A stretch of 64,000 bases of DNA. Source: Caenimonas soli (GTDB lineage: Bacteria > Pseudomonadota > Gammaproteobacteria > Burkholderiales > Burkholderiaceae_C). The stretch spans positions 34,668-98,667 of the forward strand of contig NZ_JABJVV010000022.1 in assembly GCF_013155545.1 (NCBI RefSeq). The letters are read 5' to 3'. The position numbers were made by a program, and so were the translations under genes. The notes below the pieces were generated by a model. The model saw only the letters and a list, made by a program, of their open reading frames with translations, made no database searches and had not been told where the DNA came from. Below, piece after piece: positions 42,288-50,742 of this stretch (within the stretch, counting starts at the first letter, position 1; every line of letters begins with the position of its first letter).

Positions 42288-42697
42288 GCGCCCCGGTGCT
42301 CGACGTTCCGCCACACTTCCAGACATTTCTCGCTTTCGACTACGGCCTGAAGCGCACCGGTGTGGCCGTGGGCAACCGGCTGCTTCGCAGCGCCACGCCC
42401 CAGGCCACCATCAAGGCCGAGGGAGAGGCCCGGATGGAGCAGGCGCTGGGCAGGGTGCGCGAGTGGCAGCCCGACGCGCTGGTGGTGGGCGTGCCATTTC
42501 ACCCGGATGGCGCCAGCCATGACAATACGGCGCGGGCGAAGAAATTCGCGCGCCAATTGCGCAGCCGGGTCAAGCTCCCCGTGTACGAGGTGGACGAGCG
42601 TTACAGCACGACCGAAGCACTGGCGGGCGGAGCGAGCGACCCGGACGCGGGCGCGGCCTGCGTGATTCTTGAGCAGTTTTTGAGGAGTATCCCGTGA
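42284..42697 (+). CDS. ruvX: Putative pre-16S rRNA nuclease / Holliday junction resolvase-like YqgF (RuvX)
   Basis: 137-aa RNase H-fold protein. FLAFDYGLKRTGVAVGN carries the first catalytic Asp, and VYEVDERYSTTEA the conserved DER segment. In bacteria this family processes the 5' end of 16S rRNA. The ATG at 42284 overlaps the yqgE stop; an upstream in-frame ATG would lie inside yqgE. Its stop overlaps the pyrR GTG start (GTGA). Confidence 0.94.
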   Translation: MSAPVLDVPPHFQTFLAFDYGLKRTGVAVGNRLLRSATPQATIKAEGEARMEQALGRVREWQPDALVVGVPFHPDGASHDNTARAKKFARQLRSRVKLPVYEVDERYSTTEALAGGASDPDAGAACVILEQFLRSIP

Positions 42698-43194
42698 GTA
42701 CCCTGGTCCTGGATGCGGAAGCGCTGTACCGCGAATTGCTGCGCGGCGTGCAGCAGTTGCGCACGCCCGATACGCGCCTGGTAGGCATTACCTCGGGCGG
42801 GGCGTGGCTGGCCGAGCGGCTGCACAAGGACCTGGGGCTCGCGGGCCAGGCCGGCGTCATCTCCTCCGCCATGCACCGCGACGACTTCTCCAAGCGCGGG
42901 CTGTCGGGCGCCGGCCAGCAGACCCAGCTGGGGTTCGACGTCAACGATTCGCACATCGTCCTGCTGGACGACGTGCTCTACACCGGGCGCACCATCCGCG
43001 CCGTACTCAACGAACTGTTCGACTATGGCCGGCCGGGCAGCGTCAAGCTGGCGGTGCTGGTGGACCGCGGCGGGCGCGAGCTGCCGGTGCAGGCGGACTA
43101 TGCCGCAGCGCGCGTCGCCTTGCCCGCTGCGCAGTCGCTGGCCCTGGCGCGCGACGACGCGGGCAAGTTCAGCTTCAAGGTGGAGGAAGCCTAG
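42694..43194 (+). CDS. pyrR: Bifunctional pyr-operon regulator / uracil phosphoribosyltransferase PyrR
   Basis: 166-aa PRTase-fold protein. The PRPP-binding loop VLLDDVLYTGRTIRAVLNELFDYGRP is intact. In Gram-positive bacteria PyrR also binds pyr mRNA to control attenuation; in Gram-negative bacteria it is thought to be mainly an enzyme. GTG start at 42694, overlapping the ruvX stop. Upstream of pyrB by 29 bp; I see no attenuator-type hairpin in that gap. Confidence 0.92.
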   Translation: MSTLVLDAEALYRELLRGVQQLRTPDTRLVGITSGGAWLAERLHKDLGLAGQAGVISSAMHRDDFSKRGLSGAGQQTQLGFDVNDSHIVLLDDVLYTGRTIRAVLNELFDYGRPGSVKLAVLVDRGGRELPVQADYAAARVALPAAQSLALARDDAGKFSFKVEEA

Positions 43195-43223
43195 AAAATG
43201 AGCCGCCACGTTTGGGAGACCTG

Positions 43224-44186
43224 ATGCTCTACAAAAGAAACCCCCAACTCAACAAGAACGGCGAACTCGTCCATCTCCTGTCGGTCGAAGGCCTGCCGCG
43301 CGAAATCGTCACGCACATCCTGGACACCGCGGCCAGCTTCGTCAGCGTGAGCGACCGCGAGGTCAAGAAGGTCCCGCTGCTGCGCGGCAAGAGCGTTTTC
43401 AACCTGTTCTTCGAGAACTCGACCCGCACGCGCACCACCTTCGAGATCGCGGCTACCCGGCTGTCCGCCGACGTGATCAACCTGGACATCGCACGCTCCT
43501 CGGCTTCCAAGGGCGAGTCGCTGCTGGACACCATCGCCAACCTGTCGGCGATGGCGGCGGACCTGTTCGTGGTACGCCACAGCGAGTCCGGCGCGCCGTA
43601 CCTGATCGCGCAGCATGTGGCGCCCCATGTGCACGTGATCAATGCCGGCGACGGCCGGCATGCCCATCCGACCCAGGGCCTGCTGGACATGTACACCATC
43701 CGGCACTACAAGAAGGACTTCTCCAATCTCACTGTGGCCATCGTCGGCGACGTGCTGCACTCGCGCGTGGCGCGCTCGGACATCCATGCGCTCACGACCC
43801 TCGGCTGCGCCGAGGTGCGCGTGGTCGGCCCCAAGACGCTGGTGCCGAGCGATCTGTCGCAGATGGGCGTGCGCGTCTGCCATTCGCTGGAAGAGGGCAT
43901 CCGGGGCTGCGACGTCATCATCATGCTGCGCCTGCAGAACGAACGCATGAGCGGGGCGCTGCTGCCTTCGTCGCAGGAGTTCTTCAAGAGCTTCGGCCTG
44001 ACGCCGGAGAAACTGCAACTGGCCAAGCCGGATGCCATCGTCATGCACCCGGGCCCGATCAATCGCGGGGTGGAAATCGATTCGGCGGTGGTGGACGGCA
44101 AGCAGAGCGTCATCTTGCCGCAGGTCACCTTCGGCATCGCGGTACGGATGGCGGTGATGAGCATCGTGGCAGGGAACGAAGCATGA
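43224..44186 (+). CDS. pyrB: Aspartate carbamoyltransferase, catalytic chain
   Basis: 320-aa ATCase catalytic subunit, committed step of pyrimidine synthesis. FFENSTRTRTTFE (carbamoyl-phosphate site), HPTQGLLDMYTI and LRLQNERM are conserved. It has no pyrI regulatory partner in the window; instead it overlaps pyrC' by ATGA, the arrangement of class A ATCases, where a non-catalytic dihydroorotase homologue supports the holoenzyme. The ATG at 43224 starts the conserved MLYKRNPQLNKNGELVHLL segment. Confidence 0.95.
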   Translation: MLYKRNPQLNKNGELVHLLSVEGLPREIVTHILDTAASFVSVSDREVKKVPLLRGKSVFNLFFENSTRTRTTFEIAATRLSADVINLDIARSSASKGESLLDTIANLSAMAADLFVVRHSESGAPYLIAQHVAPHVHVINAGDGRHAHPTQGLLDMYTIRHYKKDFSNLTVAIVGDVLHSRVARSDIHALTTLGCAEVRVVGPKTLVPSDLSQMGVRVCHSLEEGIRGCDVIIMLRLQNERMSGALLPSSQEFFKSFGLTPEKLQLAKPDAIVMHPGPINRGVEIDSAVVDGKQSVILPQVTFGIAVRMAVMSIVAGNEA

Positions 44187-45484
44187 AGATCCTCATCAAG
44201 AACGGCCGGGTGATCGACCCCGCCTCGGGTTTCGACGGGGTCTGCGACCTGGCGCTGGCGGCAGGCCGCGTGCTGGCGATCAAGAACATTGCTCCCGGCT
44301 TCGCGCCCAACAAGGTAATCGACGCCACGGGCTGCATCGTCATGCCGGGCCTGGTGGACTTGGCGGCCCGCCTGCGCGAACCGGGCTACGAACATGAGGG
44401 CATGCTGGAAAGCGAGATGGCCGCGGCCGTTGCCGGCGGCGTCACCAGCCTGGTCTGCCCGCCCGACACCGATCCCGTGCTCGACGAACCCGGCCTGGTC
44501 GAGATGCTGAAATTCCGCTCGGAGAAACTGCACCAGGCGCGAGTGTTCCCGCTGGGCGCGCTCACCCGCAACCTGCAGGGCGAAATCCTGACCGAGATGG
44601 TGGAACTGGCCGAGGCCGGATGCGTCGGCTTCAGCCAGGCCGAGGTGCCGCTGTCGAACACGCAGGTGCTGCAACGTGCCCTGCAATACGCGGCCACCTA
44701 CGGCTACACCACCTGGCTGCGGCCGCAGGAGCTGCACCTGGGCAAGGGCGTGGCTGCAAGCGGCCCGCTGGCCACGCGACTGGGACTGTCCGGTGTGCCG
44801 GTGGCGGCGGAAACGATTGCACTGCACACGATCTTCGAGCTGATGAAGATGACCGGTGCCCGCGTCCATCTGTGCCGCCTAAGCAGCGCTGCCGGCGTGG
44901 CGCTGGTGCGCCAGGCGAAGGAGCAGGGCCTGGCGGTCACTTGCGACGTCAGCATCAACTCGCTGCATCTCACCGACACCGACATCGGCTACTTTGACAG
45001 CCGCATGCGCCTGAATCCGCCGTTGCGCCAGCAGAGGGACCGCGATGCCCTGCGCGCCGGCCTTGCCGACGGCACGATAGACGCGCTGGTGTCCGATCAC
45101 ACGCCGGTGGACGAAGACGCCAAGACGCTTCCCTTCGCCGAGGCGGAAGCCGGCGCGACCGGACTGGAATTGCTGTTGGGTCTGGCGCTCAAGTGGGGGC
45201 AGGAAAGCGGCGCGGGCCTGGCCCGTTCGCTCGCGGTGCTCACCAGCGAGCCCGCCAAGGTGCTCGGCGCGTCGCTGGGCACCTTGCAGGCGAGCATGGG
45301 CCAGCTGGTAGAAGGCGGGATCGCCGACGTCTGCGTGTTCGATCCGCAGGCGCAATGGACGGTGACCGATGCTTCGCTGCGCAGCCAAGGCAAGCACACG
45401 CCGTTCTCGGGCTACGAGCTTCCCGGCCGCGTGCGCTGCACCATCGCCGCGGGACAGATCGCGTTCGAAGGCCGGGACCGCTGA
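44183..45484 (+). CDS. Inactive dihydroorotase homologue PyrC' (PyrX), ATCase partner
   Basis: 433-aa amidohydrolase-fold protein of the dihydroorotase family that has lost the metal site. The normal DxHxH motif near residue 60 reads DLAARL (Ala61 and Arg63 replace the two His), the VTPHH-type segment reads VSINSL, and the later SDHTP segment keeps only the Asp and His. This matches the non-catalytic PyrC' of pseudomonads, which is needed for assembly of the ATCase holoenzyme rather than for dihydroorotase activity. It overlaps pyrB by ATGA. The cell should carry a separate active dihydroorotase elsewhere. The name pyrX is used for this protein in some annotations. Confidence 0.9.
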   Translation: MKILIKNGRVIDPASGFDGVCDLALAAGRVLAIKNIAPGFAPNKVIDATGCIVMPGLVDLAARLREPGYEHEGMLESEMAAAVAGGVTSLVCPPDTDPVLDEPGLVEMLKFRSEKLHQARVFPLGALTRNLQGEILTEMVELAEAGCVGFSQAEVPLSNTQVLQRALQYAATYGYTTWLRPQELHLGKGVAASGPLATRLGLSGVPVAAETIALHTIFELMKMTGARVHLCRLSSAAGVALVRQAKEQGLAVTCDVSINSLHLTDTDIGYFDSRMRLNPPLRQQRDRDALRAGLADGTIDALVSDHTPVDEDAKTLPFAEAEAGATGLELLLGLALKWGQESGAGLARSLAVLTSEPAKVLGASLGTLQASMGQLVEGGIADVCVFDPQAQWTVTDASLRSQGKHTPFSGYELPGRVRCTIAAGQIAFEGRDR

Positions 45485-45492
45485 CGCAGGCC

Positions 45493-46230
45493 ATGAAGCC
45501 ATTGCGCGCCGCGTGGAGGCTGGGGCGGGCGCTGATGCATGCGCTGGCCGGGCTGGCCACCATCCTTTTCCTGTTCCCGAAGATGAGCCAGCCCGGGCGC
45601 GAGGCGCGGGTGCAGTCGTGGTCCCTGCGCATGCTCGCTTTGCTGGGCGTGAACCTCGAACTGCGCGGCCGCCCGCCCGCCGCGGGCCCCGTGCTGCTGG
45701 TGGCCAACCACATTTCCTGGCTCGACATCCTGGTGATGAACGCCGCCCGGTACTGCCGCTTCGTGTCCAAGTCCGACGTGAAGCGCTGGCCGCTCATCGG
45801 CACCCTGGCCACTGGCGGCGGAACCATCTACATCGAGCGGGAGTCGCGCCGCGATGCGCTGCGGGTCGTGCATCACGTCGCCGAGAGCCTGCAGCGCGGC
45901 GAAGTCGTCGCGGTATTTCCGGAGGGAACCACCAGCGACGGCGTGGCGCTGCTGCCGTTCCACGCCAACCTGATCCAGGCCGGGATTTCGGCCGGCGTGC
46001 CGGTGCAACCCGTCGCGTTGAGCTTCGTGGACAGCCAGACCCGCGCGCCCAGCCTCACGCCCTGCTACATCGGCGATGACACCTTGGTGGGATCACTCTG
46101 GCGCACCGTGACCGGGCCGCCCGTCACAGCGGTGGTTCATTACGGGGAGCCGCAACACGCATCGGGCCGCGACCGCCGGGCCTGGGCCGCCGACCTGCGT
46201 TGCGCAGTCGACGCGCTGCGCCAAACCTGA
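45493..46230 (+). CDS. 1-acyl-sn-glycerol-3-phosphate acyltransferase (PlsC family)
   Basis: 245-aa membrane-associated acyltransferase that converts lysophosphatidate to phosphatidate. The HX4D motif NHISWLD, the GTIYIER motif and VFPEGTTSDG are all present, and a hydrophobic N-terminal segment (HALAGLATILFLF) anchors it. Whether it is the main PlsC or a specialised homologue is not clear. It follows pyrC' by 8 bp and its stop abuts the stop of the convergent ABC ATPase gene. Confidence 0.92.
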   Translation: MKPLRAAWRLGRALMHALAGLATILFLFPKMSQPGREARVQSWSLRMLALLGVNLELRGRPPAAGPVLLVANHISWLDILVMNAARYCRFVSKSDVKRWPLIGTLATGGGTIYIERESRRDALRVVHHVAESLQRGEVVAVFPEGTTSDGVALLPFHANLIQAGISAGVPVQPVALSFVDSQTRAPSLTPCYIGDDTLVGSLWRTVTGPPVTAVVHYGEPQHASGRDRRAWAADLRCAVDALRQT

Positions 46231-47304
46231 TCAGTCCGCCAAGCCGCGTTCGAAGGTCACCACGTGGTCGACCTCGGCGCGGATGCCTATCCACTCGCCG
46301 ATCTTGTGGTCGTGGTGGCTGGGTACGTGGGCCAGCACGGTCTGGCCGCTGGCCAGCCGCAGCGTGTAGAGGAACTCCGAGCCGCGGAAGGCCTTGCGCA
46401 TGATCTCCGCTTTCACGGGGGCGTCATCATCATGGACGATGTCGTCCGCACGCAGCAGCACATCGCATTCGCCCGACACGAAGGCGCTGGGCAGGGGACA
46501 TTCGGCCACGTCGGCCAACTCCCCCAGCGGCGTCTGCACCAGCACCTGATTGTTGACCTCGCGCAGGGTGGCGGGCGCGAATACGCCATGGCCGATGAAG
46601 TCGGCGACAAAGCGCGTGGCCGGCCGGTGATACAGCGTGTACGCATCGTCCCACTGGTGCAAGCGGCCTTCGTGCATCACGCCGATCACGTCGCCGATGG
46701 CAAAGGCTTCGAGTTGGTCATGCGTCACGAACAAGGCGGTGGCATGCGCCGCCTTGAGGATGGCGCGGATCTCATGGGCCAGCCGCTCGCGCAGATCGAC
46801 GTCCAGGTTGGAGAAGGGCTCGTCGAGCAGCAACAACTGCGGCTTGGGCGCGAGGGCGCGGGCCAGCGCCACGCGCTGCTGCTGCCCGCCGGATAGCTCG
46901 TGCGGAAAATGGCGCTCAATGCCGGGCAGGCCGACCAATTCGAGGACCTCGGCGATCCGGGCAACGCGCTCGGCCTTGGGCAAGCTGTGGATGCCGAAGC
47001 CCACGTTGCGGCCGACGTCGATGTGGGGAAACAGGGCGTAGTCCTGGAACACCATGCCGACGCGCCGCTCCTCCGCGGGCACATGAACCCCGGCGCCGCC
47101 CACGACCTGCCCGGAAATGCGCACCTCGCCGGCGGTGGCGCGTTCGAGGCCGGCGACGGCCCGCAAGAGGGTGGTTTTGCCGCAGCCGGACGGGCCGATC
47201 AGCACGCCGATGTCGCCCGCGCGCAGCCCGAACGAGACTTCGTCGACGGCGGCATGGGGCCGGCCAGGGTACTGAACGCGCAGTTTGGTGACCTCGACGA
47301 ACAT
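46231..47304 (-). CDS. ABC transporter ATP-binding protein, ferric-iron type (FbpC-like)
   Basis: 357-aa ATPase: Walker A GPSGCGKTTLLRAV (about 37-50), signature LSGGQQQRVALARAL, Walker B LLLLDEPFSNLD, switch His FVTHDQLEA, and a C-terminal TOBE-like domain. It pairs with the divergent permease at 47363 and is the kind of subunit found in FbpABC iron(III) importers. No periplasmic binding protein gene is next to it. A Fur-like box lies between the two divergent genes. Confidence 0.88.
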   Translation of the reverse strand: MFVEVTKLRVQYPGRPHAAVDEVSFGLRAGDIGVLIGPSGCGKTTLLRAVAGLERATAGEVRISGQVVGGAGVHVPAEERRVGMVFQDYALFPHIDVGRNVGFGIHSLPKAERVARIAEVLELVGLPGIERHFPHELSGGQQQRVALARALAPKPQLLLLDEPFSNLDVDLRERLAHEIRAILKAAHATALFVTHDQLEAFAIGDVIGVMHEGRLHQWDDAYTLYHRPATRFVADFIGHGVFAPATLREVNNQVLVQTPLGELADVAECPLPSAFVSGECDVLLRADDIVHDDDAPVKAEIMRKAFRGSEFLYTLRLASGQTVLAHVPSHHDHKIGEWIGIRAEVDHVVTFERGLAD

Positions 47305-47320
47305 AAGTGCGATTGTAGAT

Positions 47321-47339
47321 GCTTACAATTCTCATTTGC
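47321..47339. promoter_or_regulatory. Candidate Fur box in the divergent fbpC/fbpB promoter
   Basis: The 19 bases GCTTACAATTCTCATTTGC, read on the other strand as GCAAATGAGAATTGTAAGC, contain the AATGAGAAT block typical of proteobacterial Fur boxes. It lies in the 58-bp gap between the two iron-type ABC genes, placed to control both. The match is partial and judged by eye. Confidence 0.45.
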
Positions 47340-47362
47340 ATCAATCGGGATTGCCCAACTCC

Positions 47363-48979
47363 ATGGCCCTGCGACGGCTCCAAGATCTGCTTCTACTGCT
47401 GCTCGCGTCCCTGCTGGTGCTGCCGGTGCTGGCCGTGCTGGCTTCCTGGCTGCAATGGGACGGCCAGAGCGCCCAGGTCCTGGGCGAAATGGCGCGCACC
47501 GTGCTTCCCGGCTACGTCTGGACCAGCCTGGGCCTTTGCCTGGTGGTGGGGATAGGCGTGGCGCTGGTCGGCGGCGCAACAGCCGCGGCCGTGACCCTGT
47601 TCGATTTTCCCGGCCGCCGGACCTTCGAGTGGGCGCTGCTGTTGCCGCTGGCAATGCCCGCCTATGTGGTCGCCTACGCCTACACCGACTACCTGCAATT
47701 CGGCGGGCCGCTGCAATCGTGGCTGCGAAACACGTTCGGGCTGGAGGGCCGCGTCTTCCCCGAGGTTCGCAGCTTCGGCGGCGCCGCGCTGGTGTTCATC
47801 TTCTCGCTCTACCCCTACGTCTATCTTCTGGCGCGCACCGCGCTTGGCGAGCGGGCCAGCCACCTGATGGAGGCGGCCCGCCTGCTCGGTGCTCCGCTGC
47901 GGCGCCGCATTCGCCGCGTCGCCATGCCGCTGGCGCGCCCGGCCATTGCCGCCGGCGTCGCCCTCGCGCTCATGGAAACGCTCGCGGATTTCGGCGTGTC
48001 CAGCTATTTCGGCATCCAGACATTCACCGCGGGCATCTACAAGGCCTGGCTGGCGATGGACAACCGCATTGCCGCGGCCCAGCTCGCCACGTTGTTGCTG
48101 CTGGTAGTGACCGCGCTGTTGGCGCTGGAGCGGCGGGCGCAACGCCGCCTTCGCTTTGCCATGCCGCGCGGCGCCCGCGCCGGTTCGGCCGATGCCCAGC
48201 CCATGCAGCTGCGCGGCCCTCATCTGGCGCTGGCCTGGACGCTGTGCTCGGTTCCGGTCCTGTTGGGTTTCATCCTGCCGGTCCTGTTCATGCTGCGCCC
48301 GCTCGCGGCCGACTGGTCGGTGCTGCCCTGGGACCGCTTCCTGCTGTGGGCCTTCAACAGCCTGCGGCTGGGCGCCATCAGTGCGGTGCTGGCCGTGCTA
48401 CTGGCCGTGCTGCTGGCCTTCTGCCTGCGCCGCTCGCCCGACGCGATAACGCGCGGCGTGGTGCAGCTGGCGGCCCTGGGCTACGCGGTGCCGGGCGCCG
48501 TGATCGTGGTCGGCCTGTTGTTGCCGGTGGGATGGCTGCAGCAGGCCGCGCCGCAGTCGGGCGCCGGCGCCTGGATCACTGCCACCGTCCTGGGTGTCGT
48601 CTGGGCCTACCTCGTGCGCTTCGTCTCCGTGGCCTTGCAGTCGATGCAGAGCGGCTATGCGCGCATCCCGGCCAGTTTCGACGACTCGGCGCGCATGCTG
48701 GGCACCGCCGGTTTCGGGTTGCTGGCCAGGGTCCACTGGCCTTTGCTGCAGCGATCGGCGATGGCCGCGGCGCTGCTGGTCTTTGTGGATGTGATGAAGG
48801 AGCTGCCCGCCACCATGGTGCTGCGGCCGTTCAATACCGACACGCTGGCCGTGGTAGCCTATCAGCTGGCCCGCGACGAGCGGCTGGGCGAAGCAGCGCT
48901 GCCGTCGCTGGCACTGGTGCTGGTCGGGCTGATTCCGGTGGTGCTGCTGAGCCGTAGCCTGCGCCCATCCGGACGATAG
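47363..48979 (+). CDS. ABC transporter permease, ferric-iron type (FbpB-like)
   Basis: 538-aa duplicated permease with about twelve membrane helices. Both copies of the coupling motif are visible (EAARLLGAPLRRRIRRVAMPLARPAIAAG near residue 170, and DDSARMLGTAGFGLLARVHWPLLQ near 450). The size and fused arrangement are those of FbpB/SfuB iron permeases. The ATG at 47363 is chosen because an earlier start at 47285 lies over the divergent gene's start and the Fur-like site. Works with the ATPase at 46231-47304. Confidence 0.9.
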   Translation: MALRRLQDLLLLLLASLLVLPVLAVLASWLQWDGQSAQVLGEMARTVLPGYVWTSLGLCLVVGIGVALVGGATAAAVTLFDFPGRRTFEWALLLPLAMPAYVVAYAYTDYLQFGGPLQSWLRNTFGLEGRVFPEVRSFGGAALVFIFSLYPYVYLLARTALGERASHLMEAARLLGAPLRRRIRRVAMPLARPAIAAGVALALMETLADFGVSSYFGIQTFTAGIYKAWLAMDNRIAAAQLATLLLLVVTALLALERRAQRRLRFAMPRGARAGSADAQPMQLRGPHLALAWTLCSVPVLLGFILPVLFMLRPLAADWSVLPWDRFLLWAFNSLRLGAISAVLAVLLAVLLAFCLRRSPDAITRGVVQLAALGYAVPGAVIVVGLLLPVGWLQQAAPQSGAGAWITATVLGVVWAYLVRFVSVALQSMQSGYARIPASFDDSARMLGTAGFGLLARVHWPLLQRSAMAAALLVFVDVMKELPATMVLRPFNTDTLAVVAYQLARDERLGEAALPSLALVLVGLIPVVLLSRSLRPSGR

Positions 48980-48986
48980 GGCAGAG

Positions 48987-49220
48987 CTAGAGCTCTTCGC
49001 TCCATTCCGCCCGGTTGGCGGCTGCTTTTCGGAAAACGACCTCACCCGTGGGCACGTGCACCACGCGGATCTCCTGGCCGGACGGTTTGGTCGTGCTTTT
49101 TGCGGCCATGGCTACCGCCAGGGCGCGATCACAGAAAAAGTACTGGCGGGAGCCGGAAACCGGCAACAGCCGGGTAGCGATAGGGTGATTGCTCTCGACG
49201 CGGAAATCGGCAGACGACAT
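48987..49220 (-). CDS. Small conserved hypothetical protein
   Basis: 77-aa protein with no signal peptide or membrane segment. It has a beta-rich look (PIATRLLPVSGSRQYFFCDRALAVAMA) and a C-terminal VVHVPTGEVVFRKAA. It contains the motif DFRVESN, and similar short proteins occur in related genomes without assigned function. The ATG at 49220 is preferred over longer starts at 49328, because upstream residues look unlike coding sequence and only this start gives a compact protein. Convergent with the iron permease. Confidence 0.6.
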   Translation of the reverse strand: MSSADFRVESNHPIATRLLPVSGSRQYFFCDRALAVAMAAKSTTKPSGQEIRVVHVPTGEVVFRKAAANRAEWSEEL

Positions 49221-49380
49221 GGATGACCTCACTCTGCTTGTCTCGGTTCTGATTTCTGTTCTGGTGAATGCCCATGGTAGACCGAGCTTTTGACAGTGCA
49301 ATGACGCCATTGCAAGGCCACGTCTCATATGTAACCGATTGATTTGGTGCGTTGCAATACGTTAAGTGAAGAGTTGAACT

Positions 49381-49421
49381 CGTCTGTAGGAGACGGCCGA
49401 CAGCGGCTGTAGGAAAGCCGC
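49381..49421. repeat. Tandem hairpins with shared CTGTAGGA loop (REP-like element)
   Basis: Two adjacent short inverted repeats, CGTCT-GTAGG-AGACG (49381-49395) and GCGGCT-GTAGGAA-AGCCGC (49403-49421), both with GTAGGA in the loop. They lie 6 bases past the 3' end of tRNA-Arg. The GTAGGA...GCCGCGA layout resembles REP-type repeats of proteobacteria. With no T-run they are not a classical terminator, though they could still help end or process the tRNA transcript. Confidence 0.5.
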
Positions 49422-49427
49422 GATAGC

Positions 49428-49502
49428 TGGTACCACCGACAGGAATCGAACCTGTATCTAGCGCTTAGGAGGCGCTCGTTCTATCCATTGAACTACGGCG
49501 GC
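49428..49502 (-). tRNA. tRNA-Arg (CCT)
   Basis: 75-nt cloverleaf with encoded CCA. Acceptor stem GCCGCCG/CGGTGGT (two G:U pairs), D-arm GTTC...GAAC, anticodon stem AGCGC/GCGCT with loop CTCCTAA (anticodon CCT), and T-arm ACAGG-TTCGATT-CCTGT fold well. Reads AGG codons. A TACAAT at 49520-49515 on the minus strand is a plausible -10 box. Confidence 0.94.
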
Positions 49503-49541
49503 GTTGGAGGCTGGATTGTAAAGGCCCAACCTGCGAGCGCA

Positions 49542-50732
49542 TCACTTCGACAGCAGCCGCATCGCCTCTTCCAGCCCCTTGATCGTCAGCGGGTACATGC
49601 GCTGGCTCATCAGCTGCTGGATGACGCTGATGCTCTGACGGTATTGCCAGACGCCCTGGGGCTCGGGGTTGATCCAGGCGAACTTGGGGAAGGCGTTGGT
49701 CAGGCGCTGGACCCATTCGGCGCCGGCTTCCTCGTTGTTGTATTCGACGCTGCCGCCGGGCTGCAAGATCTCGTAGGGGCTCATCGTGGCGTCGCCTACG
49801 AAGATGAGCTTGTAGTCCTTGTTGTACTTGCGAATGATGTCCCAGGTCGCGAACTTCTCGGAGAAGCGGCGGCGGTTGTTCTTCCACATGAAGTCATAGA
49901 CGCAGTTGTGGAAGTAGTAGAACTCCAGGTGCTTGAACTCGGCCTTGGCCGCGGAGAACATCTCTTCCACGCGATGGATGTGCTCGTCCATAGTGCCGCC
50001 CACGTCCATCAGCAGCAGGATCTTCACGTTGTTGTGCCGCTCGGGCACCATCTTGATGTCCAGCCAGCCGGCGTTGGCTGCCGTCGACTTGATGGTGTCG
50101 TCCAGGTCCAGCTCGTCCGCGGCGCCTTCCCGGGCGAACTTGCGCAGGCGCCGCAGCGCGATCTTGATGTTGCGGGTGCCCAGCTCCTGGCTGTCGTCGT
50201 AGTCCTTGTAGGCCCGCTGGTCCCAGACCTTCACCGCGCTCTTGTTGCGGCCCTTGTCCTGGCCGATGCGGATGCCCTGCGGGTTGAAGCCGTAAGCGCC
50301 GAAGGGCGAGGTGCCGCCCGTGCCTATCATCTTGCTGCCGCCTTCGTGACGTTCCTTCTGCTCCTCGAAGCGCTTCTTGAGCGTCTCCATCAGCTCGTCC
50401 CAGCCCATCTTCTCGATCTTGGCTTTTTCTTCGGGACTGAGCTCGAGCTCCAGGTTCTTGCGCAGCCATTCCAGCGGCACGTCCTTGGTGAAATCGGCCA
50501 CCATCTCGACGCCCTTGAAGTAGGCGGCGAAGGCGCGATCGAACTTGTCGTAGTGCTTCTCGTCCTTGACGAGGGCCGTGCGCGACAGGTAATAGAAGTC
50601 GTCGATCTTGTAGCCGTCTTCGCTGTTGGGCCCGACAACGCCTTCCTTCAACGCTTCGATCAGCGTCAGGTATTCCTTGACCGAGACCGGCAGCTTGGCG
50701 CTGCGCAGGGTGTAGAAGAAGTCGATCAGCAT
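49542..50732 (-). CDS. CoxE-type vWA domain protein
   Basis: 396-aa cytoplasmic protein with a C-terminal von Willebrand A domain; the metal site reads DVGGTM (altered DxSxS). The N-terminal 200 residues are charged and helical (FFYTLRSAKLPVSVKEYLTLIEAL at the start). vWA proteins of this type (CoxE-like) work with a MoxR/CoxD AAA+ ATPase, encoded three genes upstream on the same strand (51574-52416), to mature metal enzymes or remodel complexes. The client is unknown. The start at 50732 (MLIDFFYTL) is the family start; a longer ORF start lies inside the GNAT gene. Confidence 0.9.
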   Translation of the reverse strand: MLIDFFYTLRSAKLPVSVKEYLTLIEALKEGVVGPNSEDGYKIDDFYYLSRTALVKDEKHYDKFDRAFAAYFKGVEMVADFTKDVPLEWLRKNLELELSPEEKAKIEKMGWDELMETLKKRFEEQKERHEGGSKMIGTGGTSPFGAYGFNPQGIRIGQDKGRNKSAVKVWDQRAYKDYDDSQELGTRNIKIALRRLRKFAREGAADELDLDDTIKSTAANAGWLDIKMVPERHNNVKILLLMDVGGTMDEHIHRVEEMFSAAKAEFKHLEFYYFHNCVYDFMWKNNRRRFSEKFATWDIIRKYNKDYKLIFVGDATMSPYEILQPGGSVEYNNEEAGAEWVQRLTNAFPKFAWINPEPQGVWQYRQSISVIQQLMSQRMYPLTIKGLEEAMRLLSK

Positions 50733-50742
50733 CGCTGCTCTC

